DNA of 64,000 nucleotides from JTS-RE37 sp041744575 (GTDB lineage: Bacteria > Bacteroidota > Bacteroidia > Flavobacteriales > Flavobacteriaceae), in contig JBGTKP010000053.1 in the NCBI GenBank assembly GCA_041744575.1, positions 10,815-74,814 on the forward strand, written 5' to 3'. Every line of letters starts with the position of its first letter. Position 1 is the first letter of the stretch. Positions 35,635 through 43,870 of the stretch are shown one piece after another. The notes under the pieces are model-generated. The model had not been told where the DNA came from, made no database searches, and saw nothing but the letters and a program-made list of their open reading frames with translations. The position numbers and the translations under genes were made by a program.

Positions 35635-37050
35635 ATGCGGACACACTTTTGTTCCATGTGTTGCATGCTTCTGTTGTTTGCAGGAGTAAGTGCACAGAAT
35701 TCTCCGGATTGCAGGAGTGCCATTCCGGTTTGCGCGGATGCTCCTATTTTTTCGATGACGGATGGCGGCGGGGATATTGAGGATTTCGATCCTGAGGTGA
35801 TACTTCAGTCCGGGTGCCTGGAGAAAGGAAGTATCAGTTCTGCGAACATTGAACACAACACCTCCTGGTATGTCTTCAGGGCCGGAACCGGGGGACAGAT
35901 TGGTTTTGATATTGAAGCCCTGCCGGTCTCCGGGAGCGGCACCATTACCGCGGAATATGATTTTGCGCTTTATGGCCCCGATGTGGATTGCAACATTATC
36001 AGCAACGGGACTGCCCAACCGATACGTTGTAATTATGAGGTGAATTCTTCAAATATGACCGGAGTAGGGGTGAACCCGGTAAACGGGCAGGAAGGCGCCC
36101 CTTTTATTAAAGGGAGTCAGAACACATATGATGAATGGCTGGAGGTCCAACCGGGAGAAATATATTACCTGCTTATCAATAACTTCAATACGAACTTTGA
36201 CGGCGACCCGGAGCCTTTTTCCCTGACCTTTACAGGCAGGTCTGTGGAGGACGATCAGATCAATGCACTCGATTGTACGCTCAGGGATGAATTTCTTGGC
36301 CTTGATATCGTTGCCTGCGAAGACGATCCGGACATTGTGCTCAGCGCGCTGAATTCTCCAGCCGGGCCGGATATCGCATATGTCACTTGGTCCGTAGATT
36401 ATGACGATGACGGGACGATTGATCAGGTACTGGCCGGCGGACCGAGTGCCACAGAAATTACGGTGAGCAGTCCGGATTCCGGACGTTATTTTGTCTCCAT
36501 CCAAACCTCCCTGGCTACCACTATTGAGGATGATATTCTTATAACTTTTTACGGAGTGCCTGAACTGGACCGGATAGATGTTCTGGAATATTTGGCTGAT
36601 AGTAACATCGTCGAGGTATTTGTAAATGGAGACAGCACTTACGAATATGCGATCAACGGAGGTCAATTTCAGGATTCCCCCGTGATTGTGAATGTTCCTC
36701 CTGGTCTCAATTCTCTTATAATTAATGATAAGAACGGTTGCGGCATCACGGACCCCATACCTTTCCTTGTGGTGGGGTACCCAAAATTCTTTACCCCTAA
36801 CGGCGATGGTATTCATGATGCATGGAATATCCTCGGCATCGAAACGCTCACGGATCCCGTCGTTTATATTTTTGACCGCTACGGGAAATTATTAAAAGAG
36901 ATCGATGAAACTACCGTTGGTTGGGACGGAACCTTTAATGACCGGCCTATGCCTTCCTCTGACTATTGGTTCCGGCTTGAGTTTACAACCAATGACACTG
37001 GGGTGGTGGTCGCCAATTTGCGCCGAAGCCACTTCAGTCTCGTTCGCTGA
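35635..37050 (+). CDS. Secreted protein with T9SS type B sorting domain (tandem paralogue)
   Basis: The 471-residue protein has a signal peptide (MRTHFCSMCCMLLLFAGVSAQ) and shares its layout with the preceding gene: the N-terminal PDCRSAIPVCADAPIF and WYVFRAGTGGQIGFDI, the EWLEVQPGEIYYLLINNFNT block, and the C-terminal KFFTPNGDGIHDAWNILG, IFDRYGKLLKEID, GWDGTFNDRPMPSSDYWFRL. The middle region is shorter than in the neighbour, which accounts for most of the 131-residue difference. It is secreted through T9SS (family knowledge). A tandem duplication is the simplest explanation. It converges with the FadL-type gene 24 bases away. Confidence 0.93.
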   Translation: MRTHFCSMCCMLLLFAGVSAQNSPDCRSAIPVCADAPIFSMTDGGGDIEDFDPEVILQSGCLEKGSISSANIEHNTSWYVFRAGTGGQIGFDIEALPVSGSGTITAEYDFALYGPDVDCNIISNGTAQPIRCNYEVNSSNMTGVGVNPVNGQEGAPFIKGSQNTYDEWLEVQPGEIYYLLINNFNTNFDGDPEPFSLTFTGRSVEDDQINALDCTLRDEFLGLDIVACEDDPDIVLSALNSPAGPDIAYVTWSVDYDDDGTIDQVLAGGPSATEITVSSPDSGRYFVSIQTSLATTIEDDILITFYGVPELDRIDVLEYLADSNIVEVFVNGDSTYEYAINGGQFQDSPVIVNVPPGLNSLIINDKNGCGITDPIPFLVVGYPKFFTPNGDGIHDAWNILGIETLTDPVVYIFDRYGKLLKEIDETTVGWDGTFNDRPMPSSDYWFRLEFTTNDTGVVVANLRRSHFSLVR

Positions 37051-37074
37051 TCCTACAATTTTCCAGGTTCCTTT

Positions 37075-38583
37075 CTAAAAATTGAGGGTATATCCAAGGG
37101 TAATATTGCTAAGCTCGGTGGTGACCATGGCTGGAGTGGGCAGGCCTGTTTCAAAGAGTTGTTCATTCATATCCTGCTGTGACCGGCTATAAGTCAGATC
37201 GATTCGGCTCCCTCCGAAATTATATCCCAACCCTGCAGAAAACCCGTTAAGGTCACCAATAGTTTCACCATCGGCATAGGGGCTCTGTTCAAAGCGGTAA
37301 CCGCCTCTCAGGCTTACTGCTTCAATGCGGTATTCCCCGCCTAACCTGAAGGATGATACCCCTCCCAGCTGACTTGCAATATTTTGATTGACAGCACTGA
37401 AACTGGGATCTGAGGCAGGTCTTAATTCGGCTTTTGACATATCCTGATACCCATAGTCAAAACTAAGAAGGCCATCGGTCCCAAAAATAATGGCCATACT
37501 GCCCGTAAATTTCGCAGGAGTTTTAATGGTATACCTTTCAAACAGATTGACAATGCTGAAATCTATAAAATTGATGTCGTTGTCAGCCAGGTCAGAGTTG
37601 ATCCTTTGAGAAGTATCATCCTCCAGGCGGTACCAGGTAGGGGACTGGTAGCTGCCACCGATACGGATGTTGTTATTCAATTTGGCGATGGCCCCCAGAC
37701 TGAAGGAAAATCCATTCCCTTCGGTATGCAGGAAGTTGTCAAAATTAATCAACTGAATGGTTGACGCCTGGTCAAAGCCCCGTTCATCCAATTGGGTCAG
37801 CCGGTCGTATAATACGGAATGGAAATTAAGAGATGCTCCCAGGTAAAGATTTTCTTCATACTGTGATGCCATGTTAAGTGTAAACTTGCTGTTGTAACCG
37901 GCTGTACTCTGAAAATAATCCTGACTTACTGAATTGTACTGGGCGTTGGAAACATAGTCCGTATTATTATCATCCTCAAAATCCACAGGATCTATTATCC
38001 CTCCGAAATAACCCAGAAATGCCTGTTGGGCACCAAAGCCAAGACTTGATCCGATGTCCAGATACGCCTCCTCAATAAATTCTCCGTCCTGAAGAAGTAA
38101 GGGTCCGAATTGCTGGCCCTGTGCGAAATTCAGGAAATAGGAATCAATACCCTGATCGCTGTTACCGGTTACAACCAGTTCCTCGTCAAAATTTCTCACC
38201 AGGTCGTAATTAAAGGCGAGGCTGAACTTTTTCCAGGGAGAGGACTCATTGGTCGACCTGAAAACAAAGACCCCGCCCACCTGATTCAATTCGAGAGAAT
38301 TAAGGTCACTGTTAGCGCTGCTGTTAAAGTAGACCGCCTCTTTTTCCGAATGGTAATTGGATCCGGTAATGGTAAAAAGACTGTTATTAAAGACTGCAGA
38401 TCCGGCCGGGTTGACATTGAGGGCGGACAAATCTCCGCCAAGGGCGCCAAATGCACCGCTGAGAGCCTGATAACGAGCGGATCCCTGTAAGTTTTCGATG
38501 CTGTATCTCAAGACATCGGTGCTATTCTGAGCTGCCGCTACTGAACATACCAATGGCATGATGAAAATTATAAGTCTTTTCAT
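37075..38583 (-). CDS. OmpP1/FadL-family outer-membrane transport protein
   Basis: The 502-residue protein has a signal peptide (MKRLIIFIMPLVCSVAAAQ). It continues with the FadL-family start LRYSIENLQGSARYQALSGA and GALGGDLSALNVNPAGSAVF, in which N-P-A/G is the family hallmark. Later come FSFSLGAIAKLNNNIRIGGSY, a barrel-like strand pattern, and the terminal LGYTLNF with aromatic end. It should be an outer-membrane channel for hydrophobic molecules such as fatty acids or aromatics. The gene is separated by 38 bases from the biased lipoprotein gene upstream on the same strand. Confidence 0.92.
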   Translation of the reverse strand: MKRLIIFIMPLVCSVAAAQNSTDVLRYSIENLQGSARYQALSGAFGALGGDLSALNVNPAGSAVFNNSLFTITGSNYHSEKEAVYFNSSANSDLNSLELNQVGGVFVFRSTNESSPWKKFSLAFNYDLVRNFDEELVVTGNSDQGIDSYFLNFAQGQQFGPLLLQDGEFIEEAYLDIGSSLGFGAQQAFLGYFGGIIDPVDFEDDNNTDYVSNAQYNSVSQDYFQSTAGYNSKFTLNMASQYEENLYLGASLNFHSVLYDRLTQLDERGFDQASTIQLINFDNFLHTEGNGFSFSLGAIAKLNNNIRIGGSYQSPTWYRLEDDTSQRINSDLADNDINFIDFSIVNLFERYTIKTPAKFTGSMAIIFGTDGLLSFDYGYQDMSKAELRPASDPSFSAVNQNIASQLGGVSSFRLGGEYRIEAVSLRGGYRFEQSPYADGETIGDLNGFSAGLGYNFGGSRIDLTYSRSQQDMNEQLFETGLPTPAMVTTELSNITLGYTLNF

Positions 38584-38621
38584 TAGGTGAAATTTTTAGT
38601 AAATAAATGGATTTGTGGATA

Positions 38622-39932
38622 TTAATTGCTTCTGCCTCCCCTGCTTCCACCCGAAGACCTTGTGCCTCCGCCCGATGACCGTGATCCGCCTCCTGATGAC
38701 CCGGAGCTCCTGTAGGAACTGGAGCTGGGAGCACTTCGGTATCCACTGCTTCCGGAGCTGCGTGAACTGCCTGCTGAGCTTTGGTAACCCGAGCTTCTTG
38801 GTGCGCTGTTACCTGAGCTTCTGTAGGATCCCGAACTCCTGGACGATGATCCTGAATAACCGGAAGTCCGCGGGGTTGTCGAACGGTAAGTTCCTGCCGA
38901 GGTGTTACCGCTGGAAGAACGGCCACTGTAGGTGCTTCTCTGGGGTGAACTGTTCCCGTATGCCTGAGAAGATCTTGCAGATCTGTTATTGTAATTCGGT
39001 TGTGTACGCGTACTTCTCATCGAACGATACGCCCTGTTTCTGGCAATTGCATCAGCGCTTACAATATTTCCGGAATTTGATCCGGACCTGTAAGAACGCG
39101 AATTTCTTGAGCTGACAGCGTTCCTGTCTATATTGGACCTGCCGCTATTGGTTCTGTAACGGTTGGAAGACACTCCGGACCTGCTGCTCAGGTTGGATCT
39201 GCCTCTTAAATTGTTTGATGCCAGGGAACTGCGGTCAAAATAACCTCTCCTGCTCCGGTTATAGGCGTAATTCCCGCCATAGATATTGTTGTTGTAATAA
39301 TAGGGTGGGCAATAGAAGGAATTGTAATAGCCGCCCCAGCCACCATAACCATAGTATCCGCCATAACCGCCCCAGCCCCAGCCGATACCATATCCGCCGT
39401 AGCCGCCCCACCAGGGATTGTAGTAACCGCCATAGCCCCAGCCATTTCGAAATCCCCATCCATAACCTCCATACAGCCAGGGGGAAGCCCAGCCATAATT
39501 CAATCCTCCCCATCCCCAGTTATCATAGACGTTAACAGTCACGTTGCCGCCGCTGTCTCCCCATCCGGCATAACCTTCGTAGTTATTTTGCCCGTTGATA
39601 TAATTGTCGTCTTCTATGGAATTCAGGCTATCCTGCGGGATGTCACTGTAGTAACTGTCAACGTCCGTAAAGATCTCATCGGTCATGATCTCATCAATCT
39701 CATCCGCTTTTTGTCCGAAATAATCCCCATAAACCCCGTCCTCCTTATGAGCTCTCGGTTGTTGTCGCGGATCTGTGGTCCTGTTCACAACCACTCTTTC
39801 CGTTCCTTCTGAATATATTCCGTCATTGTCATAATAAGAAGCCTGCTGATAGGATCCGCAGGAAGTGACCAGCAGTCCGAGGACTGCGGCTGTAGAGGTC
39901 ACTTTATAAAGGGAGCGTTGGGAATGTATCAT
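38622..39932 (-). CDS. Low-complexity Gly/Tyr/Trp- and Ser/Arg-rich lipoprotein
   Basis: The 436-residue protein has a lipoprotein signal (TAAVLGLLVTSC, lipid Cys at about residue 25). It has an acidic early region with DDNYINGQNNYEGYAG, then about residues 128-225 extremely rich in Gly, Trp and Tyr (WGGYGGYGIGWGWGGYGG), then a long Ser/Arg/Gly/Tyr-rich tail ending SGGSRGGRSN. No enzymatic domain is visible. I infer a surface or outer-membrane-attached structural or adhesive protein; the aromatic-Gly and basic Ser-Arg halves might self-associate or bind anionic polymers. Similar proteins before proS occur in related Flavobacteriia, from memory. Codon choice is repetitive but the frame is intact. 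Confidence 0.8.
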   Translation of the reverse strand: MIHSQRSLYKVTSTAAVLGLLVTSCGSYQQASYYDNDGIYSEGTERVVVNRTTDPRQQPRAHKEDGVYGDYFGQKADEIDEIMTDEIFTDVDSYYSDIPQDSLNSIEDDNYINGQNNYEGYAGWGDSGGNVTVNVYDNWGWGGLNYGWASPWLYGGYGWGFRNGWGYGGYYNPWWGGYGGYGIGWGWGGYGGYYGYGGWGGYYNSFYCPPYYYNNNIYGGNYAYNRSRRGYFDRSSLASNNLRGRSNLSSRSGVSSNRYRTNSGRSNIDRNAVSSRNSRSYRSGSNSGNIVSADAIARNRAYRSMRSTRTQPNYNNRSARSSQAYGNSSPQRSTYSGRSSSGNTSAGTYRSTTPRTSGYSGSSSRSSGSYRSSGNSAPRSSGYQSSAGSSRSSGSSGYRSAPSSSSYRSSGSSGGGSRSSGGGTRSSGGSRGGRSN

Positions 39933-40028
39933 CGTTTGAATTTATTATTGTTGAACATACTAAAAATAGTTAGTTTTACCAACTATTTGTGTTAATAAAG
40001 ACACAAGATTTGTGCCAAACTCTATTAC

Positions 40029-41504
40029 ATGGGTAAAAATTTAACGACGCGGAACGAGGACTATTCCAAATGGTATAATGAACTTGTTGTGAAGGCTGAT
40101 CTTGCCGAAACCTCTGCAGTCAGGGGTTGTATGGTCATTAAGCCTTACGGCTTTGCGATATGGGAAAAAATGCAGAGTGCCCTGGATGGCATGTTTAAAG
40201 CCACAGGCCATGAAAATGCTTACTTTCCGTTGTTTATACCTAAATCTTTTCTTAGTAAAGAGGCTAGTCATGTAGAAGGTTTCGCGAAGGAATGTGCAGT
40301 GGTGACGCATTACAGACTGAAAAACGCCGCTGATGGCAGTGGCATAGTTGTCGATGAAGATGCAAAACTGGAGGAAGAACTGATCGTCAGACCCACTTCA
40401 GAAACGATTATTTGGGACACTTACCGACGCTGGATCCAGTCTTACAGAGATCTCCCCCTGTTGATCAACCAGTGGGCCAACGTGGTCCGTTGGGAGATGA
40501 GAACACGGCTATTCTTACGAACTTCCGAATTTTTATGGCAGGAGGGACATACGGCCCATGCCTTGGAACAGGAAGCCATTGATGAAGCGGAACTCATTCT
40601 CAACTTATATGCAGATTTTGCTGAAGGATATATGGCTATGCCTGTAATCAAAGGCCTCAAAACGGAAAGTGAACGCTTCGCCGGAGCGGTTGAAACCTAT
40701 TGTATCGAGGCTTTGATGCAGGACGGAAGATCCCTTCAGGCCGGTACTTCACATTTTTTGGGACAGAATTTCGCCAGGGCCTTCGACGTAAAATTTACCA
40801 CGCGGGAAGGGAAACAGGAATTGGTCTGGGCGACCTCCTGGGGCGTATCGACCCGACTTATGGGAGCCTTGGTGATGACACACAGTGATGACAACGGTCT
40901 TGTACTCCCGCCGAAACTGGCACCTATTCAGGTAGTCATCATCCCGATTTATAGAGGACTGGAGGAACTGGAAGCGATTTCCGCCAGGGTGGAGCCGCTT
41001 GTCCGCGAGTTGAAGGCCAAACACATTTCAGTAAAATACGACCGGAGAGACACCCATAAACCGGGTTTTAAGTTCAATGAATATGAGTTGAAAGGAGTTC
41101 CCGTGCGTCTGGCGATCGGGAAGCGGGACCTGGAAAATGACACCTATGAACTGGCAAGAAGGGATACCTTGCAGAAAGAAACGGTGAAAGCAGCCGGGGT
41201 CGTCAGGCGGATTGAGGAACTGATGGTCGAAATTCAGGAAAACATTTTTAACAAGGCCCTCGACTATCGAAAATCCCATATAACGGAGGTTTCAGATTAC
41301 GCAGAATTTAAATCCGTGCTCGAAGAAAAGGGGGGGTTTATTGCTGCTCACTGGGATGGAACCGCAGCTACGGAGGAACGCATTAAGGAAGAAACCAAGG
41401 CCACCATCCGATGCATTCCGCTGGAGGATTCGAAAATTCCGGGGAAATGTATGATAACAGGGAATCCCTCCCCACAAAAGGTGCTTTTTGCCAAGGCGTA
41501 TTAA
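40029..41504 (+). CDS. proS: Prolyl-tRNA synthetase (archaeal/eukaryote-like form)
   Basis: The 491-residue class II synthetase has motif 2 region RWEMRTRLFLRTSEFLWQEG (R...E), the nearby AHALEQEAI, the motif 3 arginine region WGVSTRLMGALVM, and a C-terminal anticodon-binding part with KHISVKYDRRDTHKPGFKF. Its size and the missing editing INS domain fit the shorter form found in many Bacteroidetes. It attaches proline to tRNA-Pro. The preceding gene is divergent (97 bases apart); two tRNA-Glu genes and rpsT follow. Confidence 0.95.
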   Translation: MGKNLTTRNEDYSKWYNELVVKADLAETSAVRGCMVIKPYGFAIWEKMQSALDGMFKATGHENAYFPLFIPKSFLSKEASHVEGFAKECAVVTHYRLKNAADGSGIVVDEDAKLEEELIVRPTSETIIWDTYRRWIQSYRDLPLLINQWANVVRWEMRTRLFLRTSEFLWQEGHTAHALEQEAIDEAELILNLYADFAEGYMAMPVIKGLKTESERFAGAVETYCIEALMQDGRSLQAGTSHFLGQNFARAFDVKFTTREGKQELVWATSWGVSTRLMGALVMTHSDDNGLVLPPKLAPIQVVIIPIYRGLEELEAISARVEPLVRELKAKHISVKYDRRDTHKPGFKFNEYELKGVPVRLAIGKRDLENDTYELARRDTLQKETVKAAGVVRRIEELMVEIQENIFNKALDYRKSHITEVSDYAEFKSVLEEKGGFIAAHWDGTAATEERIKEETKATIRCIPLEDSKIPGKCMITGNPSPQKVLFAKAY

Positions 41505-41530
41505 ACAGGCCAAAAAATAAGGCCTTGCTG

Positions 41531-41560
41531 TTGTGATAGTTAAAAATAATTGTATTTTTG
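41531..41560 (+). promoter_or_regulatory. Promoter of the tRNA-Glu genes
   Basis: TTG (41531-41533), 19 bases, then TATTTTTG (41553-41560) match the Bacteroidetes promoter TTG-N19-TAnnTTTG exactly. Transcription would start near 41567, about 16 bases before the first tRNA, and may run on to the second tRNA and rpsT. Confidence 0.85.
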
Positions 41561-41582
41561 CATCCGCATTTATGCAATCCAG

Positions 41583-41654
41583 GGCCCGTTCGTCTAGGGG
41601 TTAGGACGCCAGGTTTTCATCCTGGTAACAGGGGTTCGATTCCCCTACGGGCTA
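41583..41654 (+). tRNA. tRNA-Glu (anticodon TTC), copy 1, CCA encoded
   Basis: The 72-base gene folds as a cloverleaf. The acceptor stem GGCCCGT pairs with ACGGGCT (41647-41653), the anticodon stem CCAGG/CCTGG encloses the loop TTTTCAT with anticodon TTC, and AGGGG/CCCCT encloses the T loop TTCGATT. Discriminator A at 41654 is followed by CCA at 41655-41657, so CCA is genomically encoded. Confidence 0.96.
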
Positions 41655-41750
41655 CCAGGCCGGCACATGCCGGAAGAAGGAGTACATAAGACTCCGGCTG
41701 CAGTACGTAGGGAATGAGGGTCGCTGATTTTAGAAGAGGGAAAATAATAA

Positions 41751-41822
41751 GGCCCGTTCGTCTAGGGGTTAGGACGCCAGGTTTTCATCCTGGTAACAGG
41801 GGTTCGATTCCCCTACGGGCTA
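41751..41822 (+). tRNA. tRNA-Glu (anticodon TTC), copy 2, CCA not encoded
   Basis: These 72 bases are identical to the first tRNA-Glu gene. After discriminator A at 41822 the sequence is CAA, not CCA, so the tail must be added by CCA nucleotidyltransferase. The 93-base spacer between the copies contains small inverted repeats (CCGGcacatgCCGG and GGAGT/ACTCC). Confidence 0.96.
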
Positions 41823-41876
41823 CAAAGGCTTGATCAGGAGAGACATTAAAAATTTTGAAAGGATAATAAATAGAAC

Positions 41877-42134
41877 ATGGCAAATCACAAGTCGGCTTTA
41901 AAGAGAATCAGAAGGAATGAAGAAGTGCGCCTTCGCAACAGGTACCAGCACAAGACCACGAGAAACGCGATCAAGAAATTGCGGGAAGAAACCAGCCATG
42001 AAAAAGCAGCTGCTTTGCTGCCTGCCATCCTTAGCATGATCGATAAACTTGCGAAGCGCAATATCATTCATGACAACAAGGCAGCCAACCTGAAGGGAAA
42101 ACTCATGAAACAGGTGGCCACCCTTAAAAAATAA
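41877..42134 (+). CDS. rpsT: 30S ribosomal protein bS20
   Basis: The 85-residue, very basic protein starts MANHKSALKRIRRNEEVRLR and contains LPAILSMIDKLAKRNIIHDNKAANLKGKL, the known bS20 pattern for the protein that binds the 5' domain of 16S rRNA. It lies 54 bases after the second tRNA-Glu with no separate promoter that I can see, so it may be transcribed with the tRNAs. A strong terminator follows at 42159. Confidence 0.96.
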   Translation: MANHKSALKRIRRNEEVRLRNRYQHKTTRNAIKKLREETSHEKAAALLPAILSMIDKLAKRNIIHDNKAANLKGKLMKQVATLKK

Positions 42135-42158
42135 ACCAAACTAGCTTGAATAAAAGGG

Positions 42159-42186
42159 AGCCCGGGCAAATGTCCGGGCTTTTTTA
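42159..42186 (+). terminator. Intrinsic terminator of rpsT
   Basis: AGCCCGG (42159-42165) pairs with CCGGGCT (42174-42180), with an extra G-U pair at the loop side, and is followed by TTTTTT. Confidence 0.92.
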
Positions 42187-42251
42187 ATTGGAACGTTTTC
42201 CTCAAAACAATTTAAGCCCTTACCAATTTCAGGGAGAACGGGTACCTTCTC

Positions 42252-42938
42252 TCAGCCGTGTCCGTGTCGCCGGCGCATTCGTATAAATCCAATAGCAAAG
42301 AGAGAATACATCAAGATGATCAGAAGCAAATGAATTCTTCGTACAACCGGAATTTCTGCGATGTCCCGAAGGGCATAGTAATACCGAATCGGTTTTATGG
42401 GCACATAACCGCAGTAAAAAAGCAGCATGCCTGCTCCCACCCAGGACAACAGATCCCTATTTAAAAAATAGACCCCTTCCGTCTTCATAAGGTGCTCATA
42501 ATAAAAAAGGATACAGCAAAGCATAACAGCCGCGCCTACGATGTAGGCGTACAGCTGCGGGAGCGTCACGAAAGACTGGAAAAAGACGTTGAGAATGGTC
42601 GTTGTTATAAATAAAAACGCCCCCCAGAGTATCCACTTTTTCCGTTTTACATCCGCAATATACTGGCGAAAAACATAAAAAAAGAAAATGAAAAAAATGA
42701 TGTTATAGATGTTGAAGATGATCCAGTTGTTGGTCTGATATATGTCTCTTAATAACAAGATGACAGAATCGTTCGTCCGGGTAATATAGCCTAGTAATTC
42801 ATTTAAAAAAGTATACATCAGGAGCACCGGGAAAAAACGCAACGGCGTGTCGTAATATTTGGGATACCGCCAGAGTGCCAATGCCACAACAGCACCATAA
42901 AATGGAATAAAAGCGGTTTCCAGTAAAAGATCGATCAT
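42252..42938 (-). CDS. Integral membrane protein of unknown function
   Basis: The 228-residue protein has about six or seven hydrophobic segments and no signal peptidase site. Recognisable stretches are ALWRYPKYYDTPLRFFPVLL, a segment rich in aromatic residues IIFNIYNIIFFIFFFYVF, and the C-terminal IGFIRMRRRHGHG, a positively charged tail likely in the cytosol. I do not recognise a family. It lies 40 bases after a lipoprotein gene on the same strand. Confidence 0.7.
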   Translation of the reverse strand: MIDLLLETAFIPFYGAVVALALWRYPKYYDTPLRFFPVLLMYTFLNELLGYITRTNDSVILLLRDIYQTNNWIIFNIYNIIFFIFFFYVFRQYIADVKRKKWILWGAFLFITTTILNVFFQSFVTLPQLYAYIVGAAVMLCCILFYYEHLMKTEGVYFLNRDLLSWVGAGMLLFYCGYVPIKPIRYYYALRDIAEIPVVRRIHLLLIILMYSLFAIGFIRMRRRHGHG

Positions 42939-42977
42939 AAAGAGATCCGTTGATGGATTTCAGAAGGTTTGTTTAAC

Positions 42978-43679
42978 CTAATGGTTTGGTGGGGGTGCGG
43001 AACTGCCTTCATTCATGATCAGGCTCTTCATCTTGCCCTGGAAGGCTGCGGTGCTGGATATTTCAGTGGGTCCCGGTACAAACCCGGCATAGGAATAGGT
43101 TCCGGAATTCCCTGCTTGCTCCATCCCTTTTTCACCGTAGGGTTCCAATTGGCCTGTCAGTAAAACCGCTTCATAAGTGCCGTCCTGATTTTCGGCCAGA
43201 TAGAAAGGGTGTTCCAAATCTCCTTTTTTGGTTGCGGGTATTAAAAAAATCGAATTTTGCCTTGGATGCATGATCTTCCGTCCGCTTTCAAAGGAAGTAG
43301 AATCAGGATAATTTGAAAAATAGAACCTCAGGGAGGAAATTTCCACGTTGGCAGCTTTGGCTTCCTGTTCAATGTAGTCCATGTATTGTTTTATGGTGGC
43401 ATAGTCATAGTAAGTGTACCTTGCAGCCGTAAATTTGGAACCGTCCGGATTCGCAGCCTCAGTCTTTTCGATTAAATTGATACGCCGTTCTGTGTAGGCG
43501 TCATAGGTGGTTTTGGCCTGCTCCAGAGAGACGATCTGACGTGGCGGGTCAACGGGTTTTTCTTCGGTTGGAGGAATTTCTTCCCCCGGTTCCTTTGTTT
43601 CGGGCTTGCAGCCGTTAATACTTAGTACTATCATCGTTAAAACCAGAGAGGTCCATAAGGAGCGATTCATGTAATTCAT
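42978..43679 (-). CDS. Lipoprotein of unknown function
   Basis: The 233-residue protein has an SPII signal peptide (LWTSLVLTMIVLSINGC, lipid Cys about residue 24) and then a Pro/Glu-rich linker (EEIPPTEEKPVDPP). The mature part has AKTTYDAYTERRINLIEKTE, YYDYATIKQYMDYIEQEAK and IFLIPATKKGDLEHPFYLAE. It ends in a Pro-Asn-His tail. Family is not recognised. An alternative ATG three codons later (43668-43670) is equally possible. The gene is between the membrane protein and rho on the same strand, but a terminator separates it from rho. Confidence 0.72.
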   Translation of the reverse strand: MNYMNRSLWTSLVLTMIVLSINGCKPETKEPGEEIPPTEEKPVDPPRQIVSLEQAKTTYDAYTERRINLIEKTEAANPDGSKFTAARYTYYDYATIKQYMDYIEQEAKAANVEISSLRFYFSNYPDSTSFESGRKIMHPRQNSIFLIPATKKGDLEHPFYLAENQDGTYEAVLLTGQLEPYGEKGMEQAGNSGTYSYAGFVPGPTEISSTAAFQGKMKSLIMNEGSSAPPPNH

Positions 43680-43812
43680 GATTGGTCGTTTAAAGTTCTG
43701 TAAAGCTATTTGATCCGATTGTAGGGAGGAACGGTTTTTCTGTTACTAAATGTAGTATTTATTATTAATAAATGCACTAAATGACCTATGTATTCGATCA
43801 TGGGACGCAGGC

Positions 43813-43847
43813 AAAAAAAAATCCCTGTGGTCCGTACTCACAGGGAT
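43813..43847 (-). terminator. Intrinsic terminator of rho
   Basis: ATCCCTGTG (43821-43829) pairs with CACAGGGAT (43839-43847), a 9-bp perfect stem. On the minus strand it is followed by a run of nine U residues (A-run 43813-43821 on the plus strand). It lies 24 bases after the rho stop codon. Confidence 0.92.
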
Positions 43848-43870
43848 GGAAATGCAAAAAGAAAACTCCT

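Noticed and set aside
36049..36816. Minus-strand frame of 255 codons
   Set aside because: Shadow of the second T9SS substrate gene, whose frame carries the signal peptide and sorting domain.
39215..39535. Plus-strand frame rich in Asn, Arg and Ser, and a minus-strand hydrophobic frame at 39259-39513
   Set aside because: Both are readings of the Gly/Tyr-rich repeat codons of the lipoprotein at 38622-39932 in wrong frames.
41658..41750. Possible third tRNA or small RNA between the tRNA-Glu copies
   Set aside because: Only short hairpins (CCGG and GGAGT/ACTCC) are present; no cloverleaf or conserved arms can be drawn.
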